A stretch of 62,021 bases of DNA. It comes from Rhodospirillaceae bacterium. GTDB taxonomy: Bacteria > Pseudomonadota > Alphaproteobacteria > DSM-16000 > Inquilinaceae. The position numbers and the translations under genes were made by a program. The notes beneath the pieces were generated by a model. It was not told the origin of the DNA. It ran no database searches and saw only the letters and a list, made by a program, of their open reading frames with translations. Positions within the stretch are counted from its first letter, which is position 1. Every line of letters starts with the position of its first letter. Below, piece by piece: positions 42,151 to 53,236 of this stretch. The stretch lies in assembly GCA_020638595.1 (NCBI GenBank), contig JACKIG010000022.1:1-62021 (forward strand), read 5' to 3'.

Positions 42151-42888
42151 ATGAGGCGGCGGACGCTGCTGGCCGGTGCGGCGGGCCTCGGCCTTGCCGG
42201 CATCGCCTACTGGCAACGCTATCGCGTGCAGGGATTGGCCAGCCGCATCCGCGCGCGCCTCCGCCGTCCGCGCAGCGTTGGCGATGCCGTCGCTGCCTAT
42301 GGGCCGGAGGCCCGGGCACGGCTGCGGCCGGGCTTCGCGGCTGCGGGTGCGGCCTATCCGCCGGCGGCCGTGACGCTGATCGGCCTGAAAGCGGAACGGC
42401 GCATCGAGGTCTGGGCTCCCGGCCCGTCGGGGCGGCCGGTAAGGGTGGCCGCCTATGGCGTCGTCGCGGCCAGCGGCGGGCCAGGCCCCAAACTGCGGGA
42501 GGGCGACCGCCAGGTGCCGGAGGGGTTCTATCCGGTAACGGCCCTCAACCCCAACAGCAGCTTCCACCTGTCGCTGCGCGTCGGCTACCCCAGCGACGAG
42601 GACCGCGAACTGGCCGCGGTGGATGGCCGTACAGACCTGGGCGGCGATATCATGATCCACGGTGCCGGTGGGTCCGTCGGCTGCCTGGCGCTGACCAACC
42701 GGGCGATCGAGGAGGTGTTCGTCCTGGCGGCCGACACGGGCATCGCCGCGATGCAGGTCATCCTGGCGCCCCGCGACCTGCGCGGCCGCGCGGTGCCGGC
42801 GGTACCCGACGGCGCGCCAGCTTGGACCGCCGATCGCTACGCGCGGTTGCATGCGGCCATGGCCGCTTTCGCGGTGCCGGGGGGCTGA
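42151..42888 (+). CDS. L,D-transpeptidase (YkuD domain) family protein
   Basis: 245 aa. The N-terminus MRRRTLLAGAAGLGLAGIAY is a signal sequence with adjacent arginines. The catalytic YkuD motif is IMIHGAGGSVGCLALTN: His about residue 171, then Ser-x-Gly-Cys with the nucleophile Cys near 178. GVVAASGGPGPKLREGDRQV and EGFYPVTALNPNSSFHLSLR match the family that ends in the same motif. It acts in the periplasm on peptidoglycan cross-links or lipoprotein attachment. No LysM or other binding domain. Confidence 0.85.
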   Translation: MRRRTLLAGAAGLGLAGIAYWQRYRVQGLASRIRARLRRPRSVGDAVAAYGPEARARLRPGFAAAGAAYPPAAVTLIGLKAERRIEVWAPGPSGRPVRVAAYGVVAASGGPGPKLREGDRQVPEGFYPVTALNPNSSFHLSLRVGYPSDEDRELAAVDGRTDLGGDIMIHGAGGSVGCLALTNRAIEEVFVLAADTGIAAMQVILAPRDLRGRAVPAVPDGAPAWTADRYARLHAAMAAFAVPGG

Positions 42889-42936
42889 GCCCGGACCTTG
42901 TCGACGGGCTGCGGCCGGGGATAGTCTGGCCCCACC

Positions 42937-43287
42937 ATGGACGCACCGCAGACACCCATCCGCCCGTTCGAATTCGAAGGCGCCAAGCTGGGCCTGCGCC
43001 CGGTGGAGAAGTACCAGCTCGATTCGGCGAAGCTGCTGGCCACCACCTTCAAGCACCTGGCGCAGTTCCTGCTGGTCGGGTCGCTGTTGCTGGCCTACGG
43101 GCTGGCGGAATTCGCCTACGAACCCTTCGCGCCGGGCTTCGCCAAGTATGTGCCGGCCGTGCTGGCCGGCGTGCTCGGCACCGCTCTGGCGCTGGTGTTC
43201 TATGGGCTCTATCGGACGATCAGCCTGCTGCTGGCCATCCAGAACGACATCAAGGACCTGCGCCGGGACATCGACCGCCGGGGCTAG
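42937..43287 (+). CDS. small two-TM membrane protein of unknown function
   Basis: 116 aa. Two hydrophobic helices (LAQFLLVGSLLLAYGLAEFA and VPAVLAGVLGTALALVFYGL) are separated by a short loop. A cytoplasmic N-terminus (IRPFEFEGAKLGLRPVEKYQ) and a charged C-terminal helix (IQNDIKDLRRDIDRRG) flank them. No family recognised. It lies 48 nt after the L,D-transpeptidase gene on the same strand, so it may be expressed with it. Confidence 0.6.
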   Translation: MDAPQTPIRPFEFEGAKLGLRPVEKYQLDSAKLLATTFKHLAQFLLVGSLLLAYGLAEFAYEPFAPGFAKYVPAVLAGVLGTALALVFYGLYRTISLLLAIQNDIKDLRRDIDRRG

Positions 43288-43311
43288 GTGCCCCCCGTGC
43301 CCCGGCGCCGA

Positions 43312-44622
43312 TCAGCGCCGGAAGATGCCCACCAGTTCCACATGCGCCGACCACAGGAACTGGTCGACCGGCGTCACCCGCTCCAGCCGATAGCCGCCGG
43401 ATGTCAGGATCCGGGCATCCCGGGCGAAGCTGACGGGGTTGCACGATAGGCCGGCCACGACCGGCACCCGGCTTGCCGCCAGCTGGGCGGCCTGGTCGCG
43501 CGCCCCCGGGCGCGGCGGGTCGAACACCACAAGGTCGAAGCCGGCCAGCTCCGCCGCCGTCAGCGGGTCGCCGTAGAGGTTGCGGCAGCGCGGCCGCAGC
43601 CGCCCGGCAAGGCCCGACTGCCGCACCGCCGCGGCAAGCGCGGCAATGGCTTCCCCATCGCCGTCGACGGCCGTGACCGACGCCGACCCGGCCAAGCCCA
43701 GCGCGAAGGTCCCGACGCCGCAGAACAGGTCGGCAGCCTCGCCCGCGCCGGGCGCAGCCGCGGCGATGATCGCGGCCATGGCGGTCTCGGCCTCCGCGCT
43801 CGCTTGCAGGAAGCCGCCGGGCGGCAGGACGACGGGCACGCCGCCCAGCCGCACGGTGCCCGCACGCCGGTGGGCGATCGGCTCGGGCGGGCGGCCGGGT
43901 GCGGCGCGCCAGCTGACGCGGGCGAGGTCCGCGGCCTCGGCGAAGCTCGACAGGGCCTCGCGGCGCGGCAGGTCCGGCTCCGCCCCGCCGATCAGGACCA
44001 GGTCCAGCCCGTCGTCCAGCACGGTGATGGCGATGTCGCACGCCTCGCGCGGGCGCAGGATGCCGCCCAGCAGGTCCCGGAGGGGCGGCAGGACGGCGAC
44101 GATCTCGGGCCGCGCCACGGCGCAGTCGGCCACGTCGACGATCCGGTGCGACGCGCGCTCGTTGAACCCCAGGAAGACGCGCCGGTCGCCGCACCGCGCC
44201 GTCACGGTGACGCGCCGGCGCGAGCGCGCGGGCACCGGCACCGGCGCATCCACCGGTGTGTCGCCCAGGCCCTGGCGGGCCAGCGCCTCGACCACATGGC
44301 CCCGCTTCCAGTCGCTGAGAATGCCCGGCGCCAGGTGCTGGACCAGGCAGCCGCCGCATGGCCCGAAATGGGGGCACGCCGGGTCCGCCCGGCCGTGGCC
44401 GGGGGCCAGCAGCTCCGCCACCTCGGCATGGGCGATCCCGCGCACGGCTTCGCCCAGGGCCGCGCGCACGCGGTCCCCCGGGGCGGCCTGGGGGACGAAG
44501 ACCTTGCAGCCGTCATGGGTGGCGACACCGTCGCCGTGGCCGCCGACGGCGTCTATGGTCAGCTCGACGATGGGGCGGTGCGGCGGCTGGGCCGCCTTCG
44601 CCGGGGTGTGGGTGCGCTTCAT
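43312..44622 (-). CDS. class I SAM-dependent RNA methyltransferase (RlmD/RumA family)
   Basis: 436 aa. An N-terminal TRAM-like segment (IVELTIDAVGGHGDGVATHD) is followed by the Fe-S cysteines in ACPHFGPCGGCLVQHL. The SAM domain has AADLFCGVGTFALGLAG and FDLVVFDPPRPGARDQA. The catalytic Cys is in VPVVAGLSCNPVSFARDARI, and the family ending GYRLERVTPVDQFLWSAHVE is present. It makes 5-methyluridine in 23S rRNA (RlmD) or a related site; TrmA/RlmC specificity cannot be excluded. The start is MKRTHTPAK, within a frame open to 44790. Confidence 0.9.
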   Translation of the reverse strand: MKRTHTPAKAAQPPHRPIVELTIDAVGGHGDGVATHDGCKVFVPQAAPGDRVRAALGEAVRGIAHAEVAELLAPGHGRADPACPHFGPCGGCLVQHLAPGILSDWKRGHVVEALARQGLGDTPVDAPVPVPARSRRRVTVTARCGDRRVFLGFNERASHRIVDVADCAVARPEIVAVLPPLRDLLGGILRPREACDIAITVLDDGLDLVLIGGAEPDLPRREALSSFAEAADLARVSWRAAPGRPPEPIAHRRAGTVRLGGVPVVLPPGGFLQASAEAETAMAAIIAAAAPGAGEAADLFCGVGTFALGLAGSASVTAVDGDGEAIAALAAAVRQSGLAGRLRPRCRNLYGDPLTAAELAGFDLVVFDPPRPGARDQAAQLAASRVPVVAGLSCNPVSFARDARILTSGGYRLERVTPVDQFLWSAHVELVGIFRR

Positions 44623-44734
44623 GGCCGGCGGCTTTGCCACGGCCGCGAAGGCGGCGCAAGCCACCGACCGTCGAAATGCAGCATCGCCATGCCTATCTGT
44701 ATGTCCATCCCCGCCCGGTTGCCCGAAGAGACGC

Positions 44735-45346
44735 ATGATCGACACCGCCGCCTTTGCCGCCCGTTGCCGTGGCATGTTCGTGCAGCCCACGGCAACGTTG
44801 AGGGATCATGCGCAGCCGCTGCCGCCGTGGCAGATCGCGGCGCGCGAACACGCCCTGCCGCTGGCGGTGGCCAGTGCTGCGGTGTCGACGCTGCTGAACT
44901 GGGCGATCCCCCCGTGGTTCCTGGGGGTGGAGCCGTTCGGCCTGTCCCTGGATTTCGTCCTGCTGCACCTGGTGATGGACACCGCGGCGAACCTGTTCGG
45001 CATCCTGCTGGTGGCCTGCGTGGTGATGGTGTTTTCCCGCATGTGTGCCGGGCGGCCCGATTTCGGCGCCAGCTTCGTGCTGGCGGCGCTTGCGGCGACG
45101 CCCTATTGCGTCGGCAAGGCGCTGGTGCCGCTGCCCGTCATCGGCCCGCTGGCCTGGTTCGCCGGGCTCATCTATTCGCTGGTCCTGCTCTACAGGGGCG
45201 GGCTGCCGGTCCTCATGATCCCCGCACAGAACCGCGCCAAGCACTTCGCCCTGACCCTGCTGTCGCTGCTGATGATCGGCATGGTCGCCGTGATGGCGCT
45301 GGGCCAGTGGGCGCAATCCGTGGTCGGGTCAGCTGAATGGCAATAG
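44735..45346 (+). CDS. Yip1-family integral membrane protein
   Basis: 203 aa. A soluble N-terminus (FAARCRGMFVQPTATLRDHA) leads into five hydrophobic segments: ALPLAVASAAVSTLLNWAIP, LHLVMDTAANLFGILLVACV, ASFVLAALAATPYCVGKALV, IGPLAWFAGLIYSLVLLYRG and LTLLSLLMIGMVAVMALGQW. The order and the phrase ATPYCVGKALVPLPVIGPLA fit Yip1 domain proteins. Function unknown. GAAGAG precedes the ATG. Its 3' end overlaps the convergent thioesterase gene by 18 nt. Confidence 0.7.
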   Translation: MIDTAAFAARCRGMFVQPTATLRDHAQPLPPWQIAAREHALPLAVASAAVSTLLNWAIPPWFLGVEPFGLSLDFVLLHLVMDTAANLFGILLVACVVMVFSRMCAGRPDFGASFVLAALAATPYCVGKALVPLPVIGPLAWFAGLIYSLVLLYRGGLPVLMIPAQNRAKHFALTLLSLLMIGMVAVMALGQWAQSVVGSAEWQ

Positions 45347-45778
45347 CCGGGCTTTCTGTGCCTCGCTCAACTGCGCCGTCTGCCGGCCGCTTTCGTCCAC
45401 CAGAACGCTGACGGTGTCGGCGGTGGCGACGCAGGTGCCGCCGCAGAAGATCGCCTGCACGTGCCGCACGGCCATGGGGTCGACCTCGACGATGCGGCTG
45501 CCGATCTTGAGGTCGGCCGGATAGCGGATCTCGCCCAGGCAGTCGATGGTCAGGCTGGCCACGGCCGTGGTCATCGCCGCCCCGTCTTCCAGCAGGCGGG
45601 CTTCGTCGAACAGCGCCACGCGCGCGCCTTCGAAATAGACGGCGATCGCCCCGCCCTGCACCCGGCCGCCGCCGTCGACATCCGCGGGCTGCACGCGGTC
45701 GGCCGACCAGAATCGGTAGGTCCGGGGATCGGTCATCCTGACTGCGGCCAGGGTATCGGGGCCAGCCATACGGTTCAT
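45329..45778 (-). CDS. acyl-CoA thioesterase (4HBT hotdog fold)
   Basis: 149 aa. Hotdog features: YRFWSADRVQPADVDGGGRV, GAIAVYFEGARVALFDEARL (the acidic residue on the hotdog helix), TTAVASLTIDCLGEIRYPAD and GSRIVEVDPMAVRHVQAIFC. It hydrolyses acyl-CoA of unknown chain type. The ATG at 45778 overlaps the stop of the methyltransferase gene (ATGA), so the two are translationally coupled. Confidence 0.82.
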   Translation of the reverse strand: MNRMAGPDTLAAVRMTDPRTYRFWSADRVQPADVDGGGRVQGGAIAVYFEGARVALFDEARLLEDGAAMTTAVASLTIDCLGEIRYPADLKIGSRIVEVDPMAVRHVQAIFCGGTCVATADTVSVLVDESGRQTAQLSEAQKARLLPFS

Positions 45779-46800
45779 GGCTTTTCGAACAACAGCAGTT
45801 TCGACATGAAGACATGATCGAGCGCCGCAAACGCGAGCCCGGCCCCTGCAAACACGCCGATCAGATCATCGCGAATATAGTCTTCATAGTATGGCTCAAA
45901 GAAGGCACGCGGGAAGTATTCGAGCAGACCGTCATAGGATGGCCTGTCGCCAAGTTGCAGGCTGTCGAGGAACACCAGCTGCCCGCCGGGCCGCAGCACG
46001 CGTGCCATCTCCGCCGCCGCCCGGTGCCGAACGTCGCGCGGCAGCTCGTGGAACAGGAAGATGCAGGTGACGATGTCGGCCGACGCGTCGGCCAGGGGCA
46101 GGCGTTCGGCCGCGGCCTGGACCAGCTGCACCCGCCGCCAGGGTGACAGCAGGCGTCCGGCTTCCGCCAGATAGGGTCGCGACAGGTCGATGCCGGTCAC
46201 GGGCATCATCGGGTGGGTGTCCTTCAGGAAGCTCAAGAACCGGCCGGTGCCGCAGGCCACATCCACCAGGCGCACGCCTTCGGCCGGGCGCGCGCCAAGC
46301 ATGTGGTGGATCGGGACCAGCAGCTGCCGGCGCATGGCATCCGCACCGCCGCCGAACAGCACCTCCACCTGATGGTCGTACAGGCCCGCCGACCGGTCGG
46401 AGAGATAGCCGTCGGTCTGGAAATGGAAGTTCTGCAGGTAGTAGTCGGGAAGGCCCGCGCCGTCCGCGGACACCTCGGCCGACCGCCATCCCCGCCGCCG
46501 CCGGTTGACCTGCGGCAGGTCGCCGAAATACCGCCGGCTGTCGGCCAGCAGGCGGCCCGGCCGCGGTAGCAGGTCGTGGGGCAGGCGGTAGAAGCCGGCG
46601 CGGACATTGCGCCAGTCGCGTGCGAACAGCCGCCGCAGGTCGGCCAGGATGTCCGCGGTCTGCGGACCGCCGGCGAGACCCTCGGCCTTGGGCATGGTTC
46701 CGCGCGCCATCCGGGCCGACAGGCGGTATTCCGCCAGGAACCAGCCGACTCGCGCAGCCTGCGCGGCCGCGAATGCCATGCCGTCCAATGCCGTCACCAT
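45775..46800 (-). CDS. SAM-dependent methyltransferase with N-terminal extension
   Basis: 341 aa. The first ~140 residues are a helical extension of unknown role (AEYRLSARMARGTMPKAEGL, YFGDLPQVNRRRRGWRSAEV). The class I methyltransferase domain has VRLVDVACGTGRFLSFLKDT (SAM-binding GTG motif), VTGIDLSRPYLAEAGRLL and ADIVTCIFLFHELPRDVRHR, ending with SYDGLLEYFPRAFFEPYYED. The starts at 46860, 46806 and 46800 compete; 46800 has the best-spaced AAGGGGG. The substrate is unknown, possibly a lipid or quinone given the coupled thioesterase. Confidence 0.8.
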   Translation of the reverse strand: MVTALDGMAFAAAQAARVGWFLAEYRLSARMARGTMPKAEGLAGGPQTADILADLRRLFARDWRNVRAGFYRLPHDLLPRPGRLLADSRRYFGDLPQVNRRRRGWRSAEVSADGAGLPDYYLQNFHFQTDGYLSDRSAGLYDHQVEVLFGGGADAMRRQLLVPIHHMLGARPAEGVRLVDVACGTGRFLSFLKDTHPMMPVTGIDLSRPYLAEAGRLLSPWRRVQLVQAAAERLPLADASADIVTCIFLFHELPRDVRHRAAAEMARVLRPGGQLVFLDSLQLGDRPSYDGLLEYFPRAFFEPYYEDYIRDDLIGVFAGAGLAFAALDHVFMSKLLLFEKP

Positions 46801-46991
46801 GGACATGCCCCCTTGAGCTTCACACCGCACAGAGATAGTCCGTGCCGGCGGCGCGACCATGGCGGCGAATGGGCACGGCGCCCCGGCCGCCGGCCGATTT
46901 GCGCTGCGTCAATGCGCTTGACGGGGGGGCTATGCTTGCCTGTCAGCGATGACAAATCCTTACGATTGACCGACAGAAGGACCCGGGCGCG

Positions 46992-48185
46992 ATGGCTGCA
47001 TTCAATACGCTCGACGACATCGATGTCGCCGGCAAGACGGTGCTTGTCCGCGGGGACCTGAACGTCCCGATGAAGGACGGGGCAGTGACCGATACCACCC
47101 GGCTGGACCGGCTGGTGCCGACCCTGACGGAATTGGCCGGCAAGGGCGCCAAGGTCGTGGTGATGAGCCATTTCGGCCGCCCGAAGGGGACCCGCAAGCC
47201 GGAATTCACCCTGAAGCCGGTGGCCGACGCCCTGGCCAAGGCACTGGGCAAGCCCGTGGCCTTCGCCGACGACTGCATCGGCCCGGTGGCCGAGGCCGCG
47301 GTGGCGGAGCTTGGCGCAGGCCAGTACCTGGTGCTGGAAAACCTGCGCTTCTATGCCGAGGAAGAGAAGAACGATGCCGGCTTCGCCGGCAAGCTGGCGG
47401 CGCTCGGCGACGTCTATGTGAACGACGCCTTTTCCGCCGCGCACCGCGCCCACGCGTCGACCGAAGCCATCGCGCGCGTCCTGCCGGCGGCCGCCGGACG
47501 GCTGATGCAGGGCGAGCTTGAGGCCCTGACCAAGGCGCTGGAGACGCCGGTACGCCCGGTGCTGGCGGTGGTCGGCGGTGCCAAGATCTCCACCAAGCTG
47601 GAGCTGCTGGGCAACCTGGTCGCCAAGGTCGACCTGCTGGCGCTGGGCGGCGGCATGGCCAACACCTTCCTCTATGCCCAGGGCAAGGACATGGGCGCCA
47701 GCCTGTGCGAGAAGGAGATGGCCGACGAAGCGCGCGCCATCATGGACAAGGCCGCCCAGGCGGGCTGCGAGATCCTGCTGCCGCCCGACGGCATTGTCGG
47801 CAAGGAATTCAAGGCCGGCACGCCGACCCAGACCAGCCCCACCGACCAGGTGCCGGCCGACGGCATGGTGCTGGATATCGGCCCCCAGGCCACGGACCTG
47901 CTGAAGGGCAAGCTTTCCAGCTGCAAGACCGTCGTCTGGAACGGCCCGCTGGGGGCGTTCGAAGTCGCGCCCTTCGATGCCGGAACCAATGCCGTGGCGC
48001 AGGAAGCCGCGCGTCTGACCGGCACCGGGGCGCTGCTGACGGTCGCCGGCGGCGGCGATACGGTGGCGGCCCTGGCCCATGCCGGGGTCGGCGACAAGTT
48101 CAGTTATGTCTCAACCGCCGGCGGCGCCTTCCTGGAGTGGCTGGAAGGCAAGGAACTGCCCGGCGTCGCGGCGCTCAAGAAGTAG
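46992..48185 (+). CDS. pgk: phosphoglycerate kinase
   Basis: 397 aa, full length. N-terminal substrate site: TVLVRGDLNVPMKDGAVTDT, MSHFGRPKGTRKPEFTLKPV, LVLENLRFYAEEEKND and VNDAFSAAHRAHAST. C-terminal nucleotide site: LAVVGGAKISTKLELLGNLV, WNGPLGAFEVAPFDAGT and LTVAGGGDTVAALAHAGVGD. It interconverts 1,3-bisphosphoglycerate and 3-phosphoglycerate with ATP. It stands alone here, not next to gap or fba as in many relatives, and is followed by a hairpin. Confidence 0.98.
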   Translation: MAAFNTLDDIDVAGKTVLVRGDLNVPMKDGAVTDTTRLDRLVPTLTELAGKGAKVVVMSHFGRPKGTRKPEFTLKPVADALAKALGKPVAFADDCIGPVAEAAVAELGAGQYLVLENLRFYAEEEKNDAGFAGKLAALGDVYVNDAFSAAHRAHASTEAIARVLPAAAGRLMQGELEALTKALETPVRPVLAVVGGAKISTKLELLGNLVAKVDLLALGGGMANTFLYAQGKDMGASLCEKEMADEARAIMDKAAQAGCEILLPPDGIVGKEFKAGTPTQTSPTDQVPADGMVLDIGPQATDLLKGKLSSCKTVVWNGPLGAFEVAPFDAGTNAVAQEAARLTGTGALLTVAGGGDTVAALAHAGVGDKFSYVSTAGGAFLEWLEGKELPGVAALKK

Positions 48186-48214
48186 GCGCCACCATCCCCA
48201 GTGCACGACCTTGC

Positions 48215-48240
48215 GCCCGTCGCCGGCCCCGGCGGCGGGC
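48215..48240 (+). terminator. GC-rich hairpin after pgk
   Basis: GCCCG-T-CGCC pairs with GGCG-G-CGGGC over a 6-nt loop, 30 nt past the pgk stop codon. It has no T-tract. Confidence 0.45.
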
Positions 48241-48380
48241 GTGCCTTGCCGGGGATCGGCCGGGGTGCCCGTGCCTATGCCATTGCCGGCTTGGCCACGG
48301 CCGCCGCCAACCGCTATCGTGCGGTGACTGCATGACGGGCGGCCATCGCCCGGTGGCCGGACGGTAGCACACACACACCC

Positions 48381-48914
48381 ATGACGACGGCGCAAAGCCC
48401 CCTGATCCGCGCGGTGCGGGCTGACGACCTGGCGGCGCTGTTGCCGTTGAACAACGCGCTGGCCCCGCATGTCGGCCTGATCGATTCACGCCGGCTGGCC
48501 GACCTGGTGATCTGGGCGGACCTGGCGCTGGTGGTGGAGGCGGATGGCGCGCTTGCCGGCGGCATGATCGCCATCGGCCCCGGCACCGCCTATGACAGCC
48601 CCAACTACCGCTGGTTCTGCGATCGCTACGCCGACTTCGTCTATGTCGACCGCATCTTCGTGGAGCCCGAGATGCATGGGCAGGGCATCGGCCGGCGGCT
48701 CTACCGGCAGGCGATGGACCGGGCGGCCCAGCGCCGCGCCCCCGTCACCTGCGAGGTCAACGAACGTCCGCCCAACCCGGAGTCGATGGCGTTCCACCGG
48801 CGGCTCGGCTTCCGCGAAGTGGGCCGGCAGGACTATGACGGCGGCGCCAAGCGGGTGGTGATGCTGGAACATCCCGGTGCCGTCCCCGACGGCACCGCCA
48901 CCGCCCGCGGCTGA
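48381..48914 (+). CDS. GNAT family N-acetyltransferase
   Basis: 177 aa. MTTAQSPLIRAVRADDLAAL opens the fold. DFVYVDRIFVEPEMHGQGIG and RRLYRQAMDRAAQ hold the acetyl-CoA site. VTCEVNERPPNPESMAFHRR and LGFREVGRQDYDGGAKRVVM follow the RimI-like branch that acetylates small molecules or protein N-termini. Substrate unknown. 23 nt before the zinc-ribbon gene on the same strand. Confidence 0.87.
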   Translation: MTTAQSPLIRAVRADDLAALLPLNNALAPHVGLIDSRRLADLVIWADLALVVEADGALAGGMIAIGPGTAYDSPNYRWFCDRYADFVYVDRIFVEPEMHGQGIGRRLYRQAMDRAAQRRAPVTCEVNERPPNPESMAFHRRLGFREVGRQDYDGGAKRVVMLEHPGAVPDGTATARG

Positions 48915-48937
48915 ACGGGCACAGCGGAACACGGCAC

Positions 48938-49765
48938 ATGGCGAAAATCATCCAATGCCCCGCCTGCCGCAAGGTGATCTACGCCGACCGCCCCCCATGC
49001 CCACATTGCGGCCATGGGGCCGCAGCATCGCCACCGCCGCCGCCCCCCGGCGGGCAGCCGCGCCCCGCGGCAGCATCCGGTGCGCAGCCCGCCGCCACCC
49101 CCCGGCGTGCATCCAGGCCGGCCCGCGCGCCCGGGGCGGCCCCGGCGGGTGTCCCGCCCGAGATCCTGGGATGGAACTGGGGCGCCTTCCTCTTGAACTT
49201 CTTCTGGGGGATCGCCCATCGCGTCCGGCCGGCGCTGCTGATGGTGGTGCCCGGGATCAACATCTTCATCGCCATCCTGCTGGGGGCTCGCGGCAATGTC
49301 CTCGCCTGGCAGGCGAAGCCGTGGGAAAGCGTCGCCCAGTTCAAGCGGGTCCAGCGCCAGTGGGCGAGGGCCGGCGTCATCGTGCTGGTGCTGGCCGTGC
49401 TGGTCATCCCGCCGGCCGTGTATTTCGGCGTGGGCGCCACGTTCCGCAACCTGGAAGCGTACCGCCTGGCGATGGACCGGCTGCGTAGCCATCCGGAGGC
49501 GCTGGACTATCTGGGCGAACCCATCGAGGCGGGGCGCTGGGTGTCCGGCAGCTTCCGGACCAGCGGCGAGGCCGGCAGTGCCGCATTGTCCGTCCCCGTC
49601 AGCGGGCCGAGGGGCGAGGGCACGATGCGGCTGGCCGCCGCCCGCCAGAACGGACAGTGGCAGCTGCACGTCCTGACGTTGAGCCTGGACGGGTCGGACC
49701 GGCAGGTCGACCTTCTGGCCCCCGTCAAGCCGGTGGTACGCCGGACCGAAGCGACGTCACGCTGA
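48938..49765 (+). CDS. zinc-ribbon membrane protein with C-terminal Coa1/Tim21-like domain
   Basis: 275 aa. The N-terminal zinc ribbon is C-x2-C ... C-x2-C (IIQCPACRKVIYADRPPCPH). A Pro/Ala-rich linker (~28-75) follows. Two hydrophobic regions come next (WNWGAFLLNFFWGIAHRVRP ... INIFIAILLGARGNVLAW and VIVLVLAVLVIPPAVYFGVG). The exported C-terminal domain has LDYLGEPIEAGRWVSGSFRT, GSAALSVPVSGPRGEGTMRL and GQWQLHVLTLSLDG, the pattern of the cytochrome-oxidase assembly Coa1 domain. A cytosolic zinc ribbon and a periplasmic Coa1-like domain in one protein suggest a regulatory membrane protein. Function inferred only from domains. Confidence 0.7.
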   Translation: MAKIIQCPACRKVIYADRPPCPHCGHGAAASPPPPPPGGQPRPAAASGAQPAATPRRASRPARAPGAAPAGVPPEILGWNWGAFLLNFFWGIAHRVRPALLMVVPGINIFIAILLGARGNVLAWQAKPWESVAQFKRVQRQWARAGVIVLVLAVLVIPPAVYFGVGATFRNLEAYRLAMDRLRSHPEALDYLGEPIEAGRWVSGSFRTSGEAGSAALSVPVSGPRGEGTMRLAAARQNGQWQLHVLTLSLDGSDRQVDLLAPVKPVVRRTEATSR

Positions 49766-49833
49766 CCGGCCGCCGTGGGGGCGGAACGCACGGGCCCGGC
49801 ACCCCGAGGCAAGGGGACCGCGCCGCCGCCGCT

Positions 49834-52033
<2,200 letters not shown>

Positions 52034-52041
<8 letters not shown>

Positions 52042-52870
52042 GCATGTCCATGTCGATGGGCATGGCCCCCAATTGCTCGAGCAGATCGCGCCCGGACGCG
52101 GACTGGATGAACGTGACGAAATCGCGGGCATGGGCGCTGGGCTGGGGTCCGAGGACGATGCGCAGCGTCACGTCCATGGGGTAGATGCCCGAGCGCAGGT
52201 TGTCCACCGTCGGCTCGACGCCGTCGATGGCGACGGCCTGCAAGGCGCGGTCTTCGGTCCGGAGGGTGAGCAGGGTCGACATCGCGAGCGCGCCGGGCAC
52301 ACGCTCGGCAAGATCCATGGCATCCTGGTCGGTAAAGGCAACCAGGGTGCCCCGCGTCTGACGCTGGCGATCCAGGATCGCGGCCAGGCCCGGGAACTGC
52401 TGCGACAGGATCTGTGATCCGGTATCGTTCTCGTCGCGCACCACGCAGCGCAGGGGCGTTCCGTCGGGCCAGTGCGTCAACTCACCCGAATAGGCGCGCA
52501 GGACGTCATCGCTCGCGAGATCGAGAACGCCCCCGACCTGCGTGGACACCGCAAGCACATAGGGTGTGCGCAGGAACGCGATCTCCGCCAGGCCCAGCGG
52601 CTTTTCTTCGTCCCTGAGGGGCCGCGCGACATAGGCCAGGTCGAAGGCGCCGTCCGCGACGGCACGAATGCCGCCGCTGCTGCCGACACTGTCCGGGATG
52701 ACGATGGAGAGATCCGGATGCCGTTCGCCATAGGCGTCGGCCAGACGGTGTGCCAGGCCGATGGCCAGGCCGGTGCCACCCATCACCATCGTTTCCGACG
52801 CGGCGGCGCCGGTCACGATCGCCGGATGGCCCAGCAACGCGACGATGCACAACAGATATCTGAGCTTCAT
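52034..52870 (-). CDS. PstS-like periplasmic substrate-binding protein, sensor-associated
   Basis: 278 aa from MKLRYLLCIVALLG; the frame also opens at 52921 with a longer N-terminus. The signal peptide ends near TGAAASE. The body follows the phosphate-binding-protein family: ETMVMGGTGLAIGLAHRLAD, VIPDSVGSSGGIRAVADGAF, DLAYVARPLRDEE, DENDTGSQILSQQFPGLA and GIYPMDVTLRIVLGPQ. Anion-contact positions (Ser-Ser-Gly-Gly; Asp-Thr-Gly-Ser) are recognisable. No ABC permease follows; instead the gene is coupled to a hybrid kinase, which argues for a sensing role for an oxyanion or similar ligand. Confidence 0.85.
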
Positions 52871-53236
52871 TTCCACCGCCCGGTGCGCCTTGGCGTGCAG
52901 GGACGTTGCATAGGCCATCATTTCCTAAACAATCGGAAAATCCGACGATCTTCATACGCCGAAACCAGCGGGACGCACCGTCCCCCGCACGACAGGGTGG
53001 TGCGTTCCCCGTCGATGCCCGAGTCGGGCCCGGTACGGGTCGAAGGTCCGACTGGACCAAGCTTCGTTTTCGGGATTCAATTGTCAATGCGCCACGCATA
53101 CCGGCGCAAGCCCGTCATCCTGCCGCCGGCCGCGGCCGGCTGCCGTCCTTGTCGTGCCCGGGGACAAGCGGGCTTGCGGCCGGGCGGTTTGGCGGTGATG
53201 CTCCAACGGAACACCCATTAGCGGCCGGAGCCGGAG
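52871..53236. other. 366-nt divergent intergenic region with GC-rich inverted repeats
   Basis: It separates the binding-protein/kinase operon (left) from the DUF5984-like gene (right). The left end has an AT-rich stretch (about 52922-52950) likely to hold the leftward promoter, with the small dyad TCGG-AAAAT-CCGA. The right half has REP-like dyads, including GCAAGCCCG ... CGGGCTTGC and CTTGTC ... GACAAG. No convincing ORF. Confidence 0.4.
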
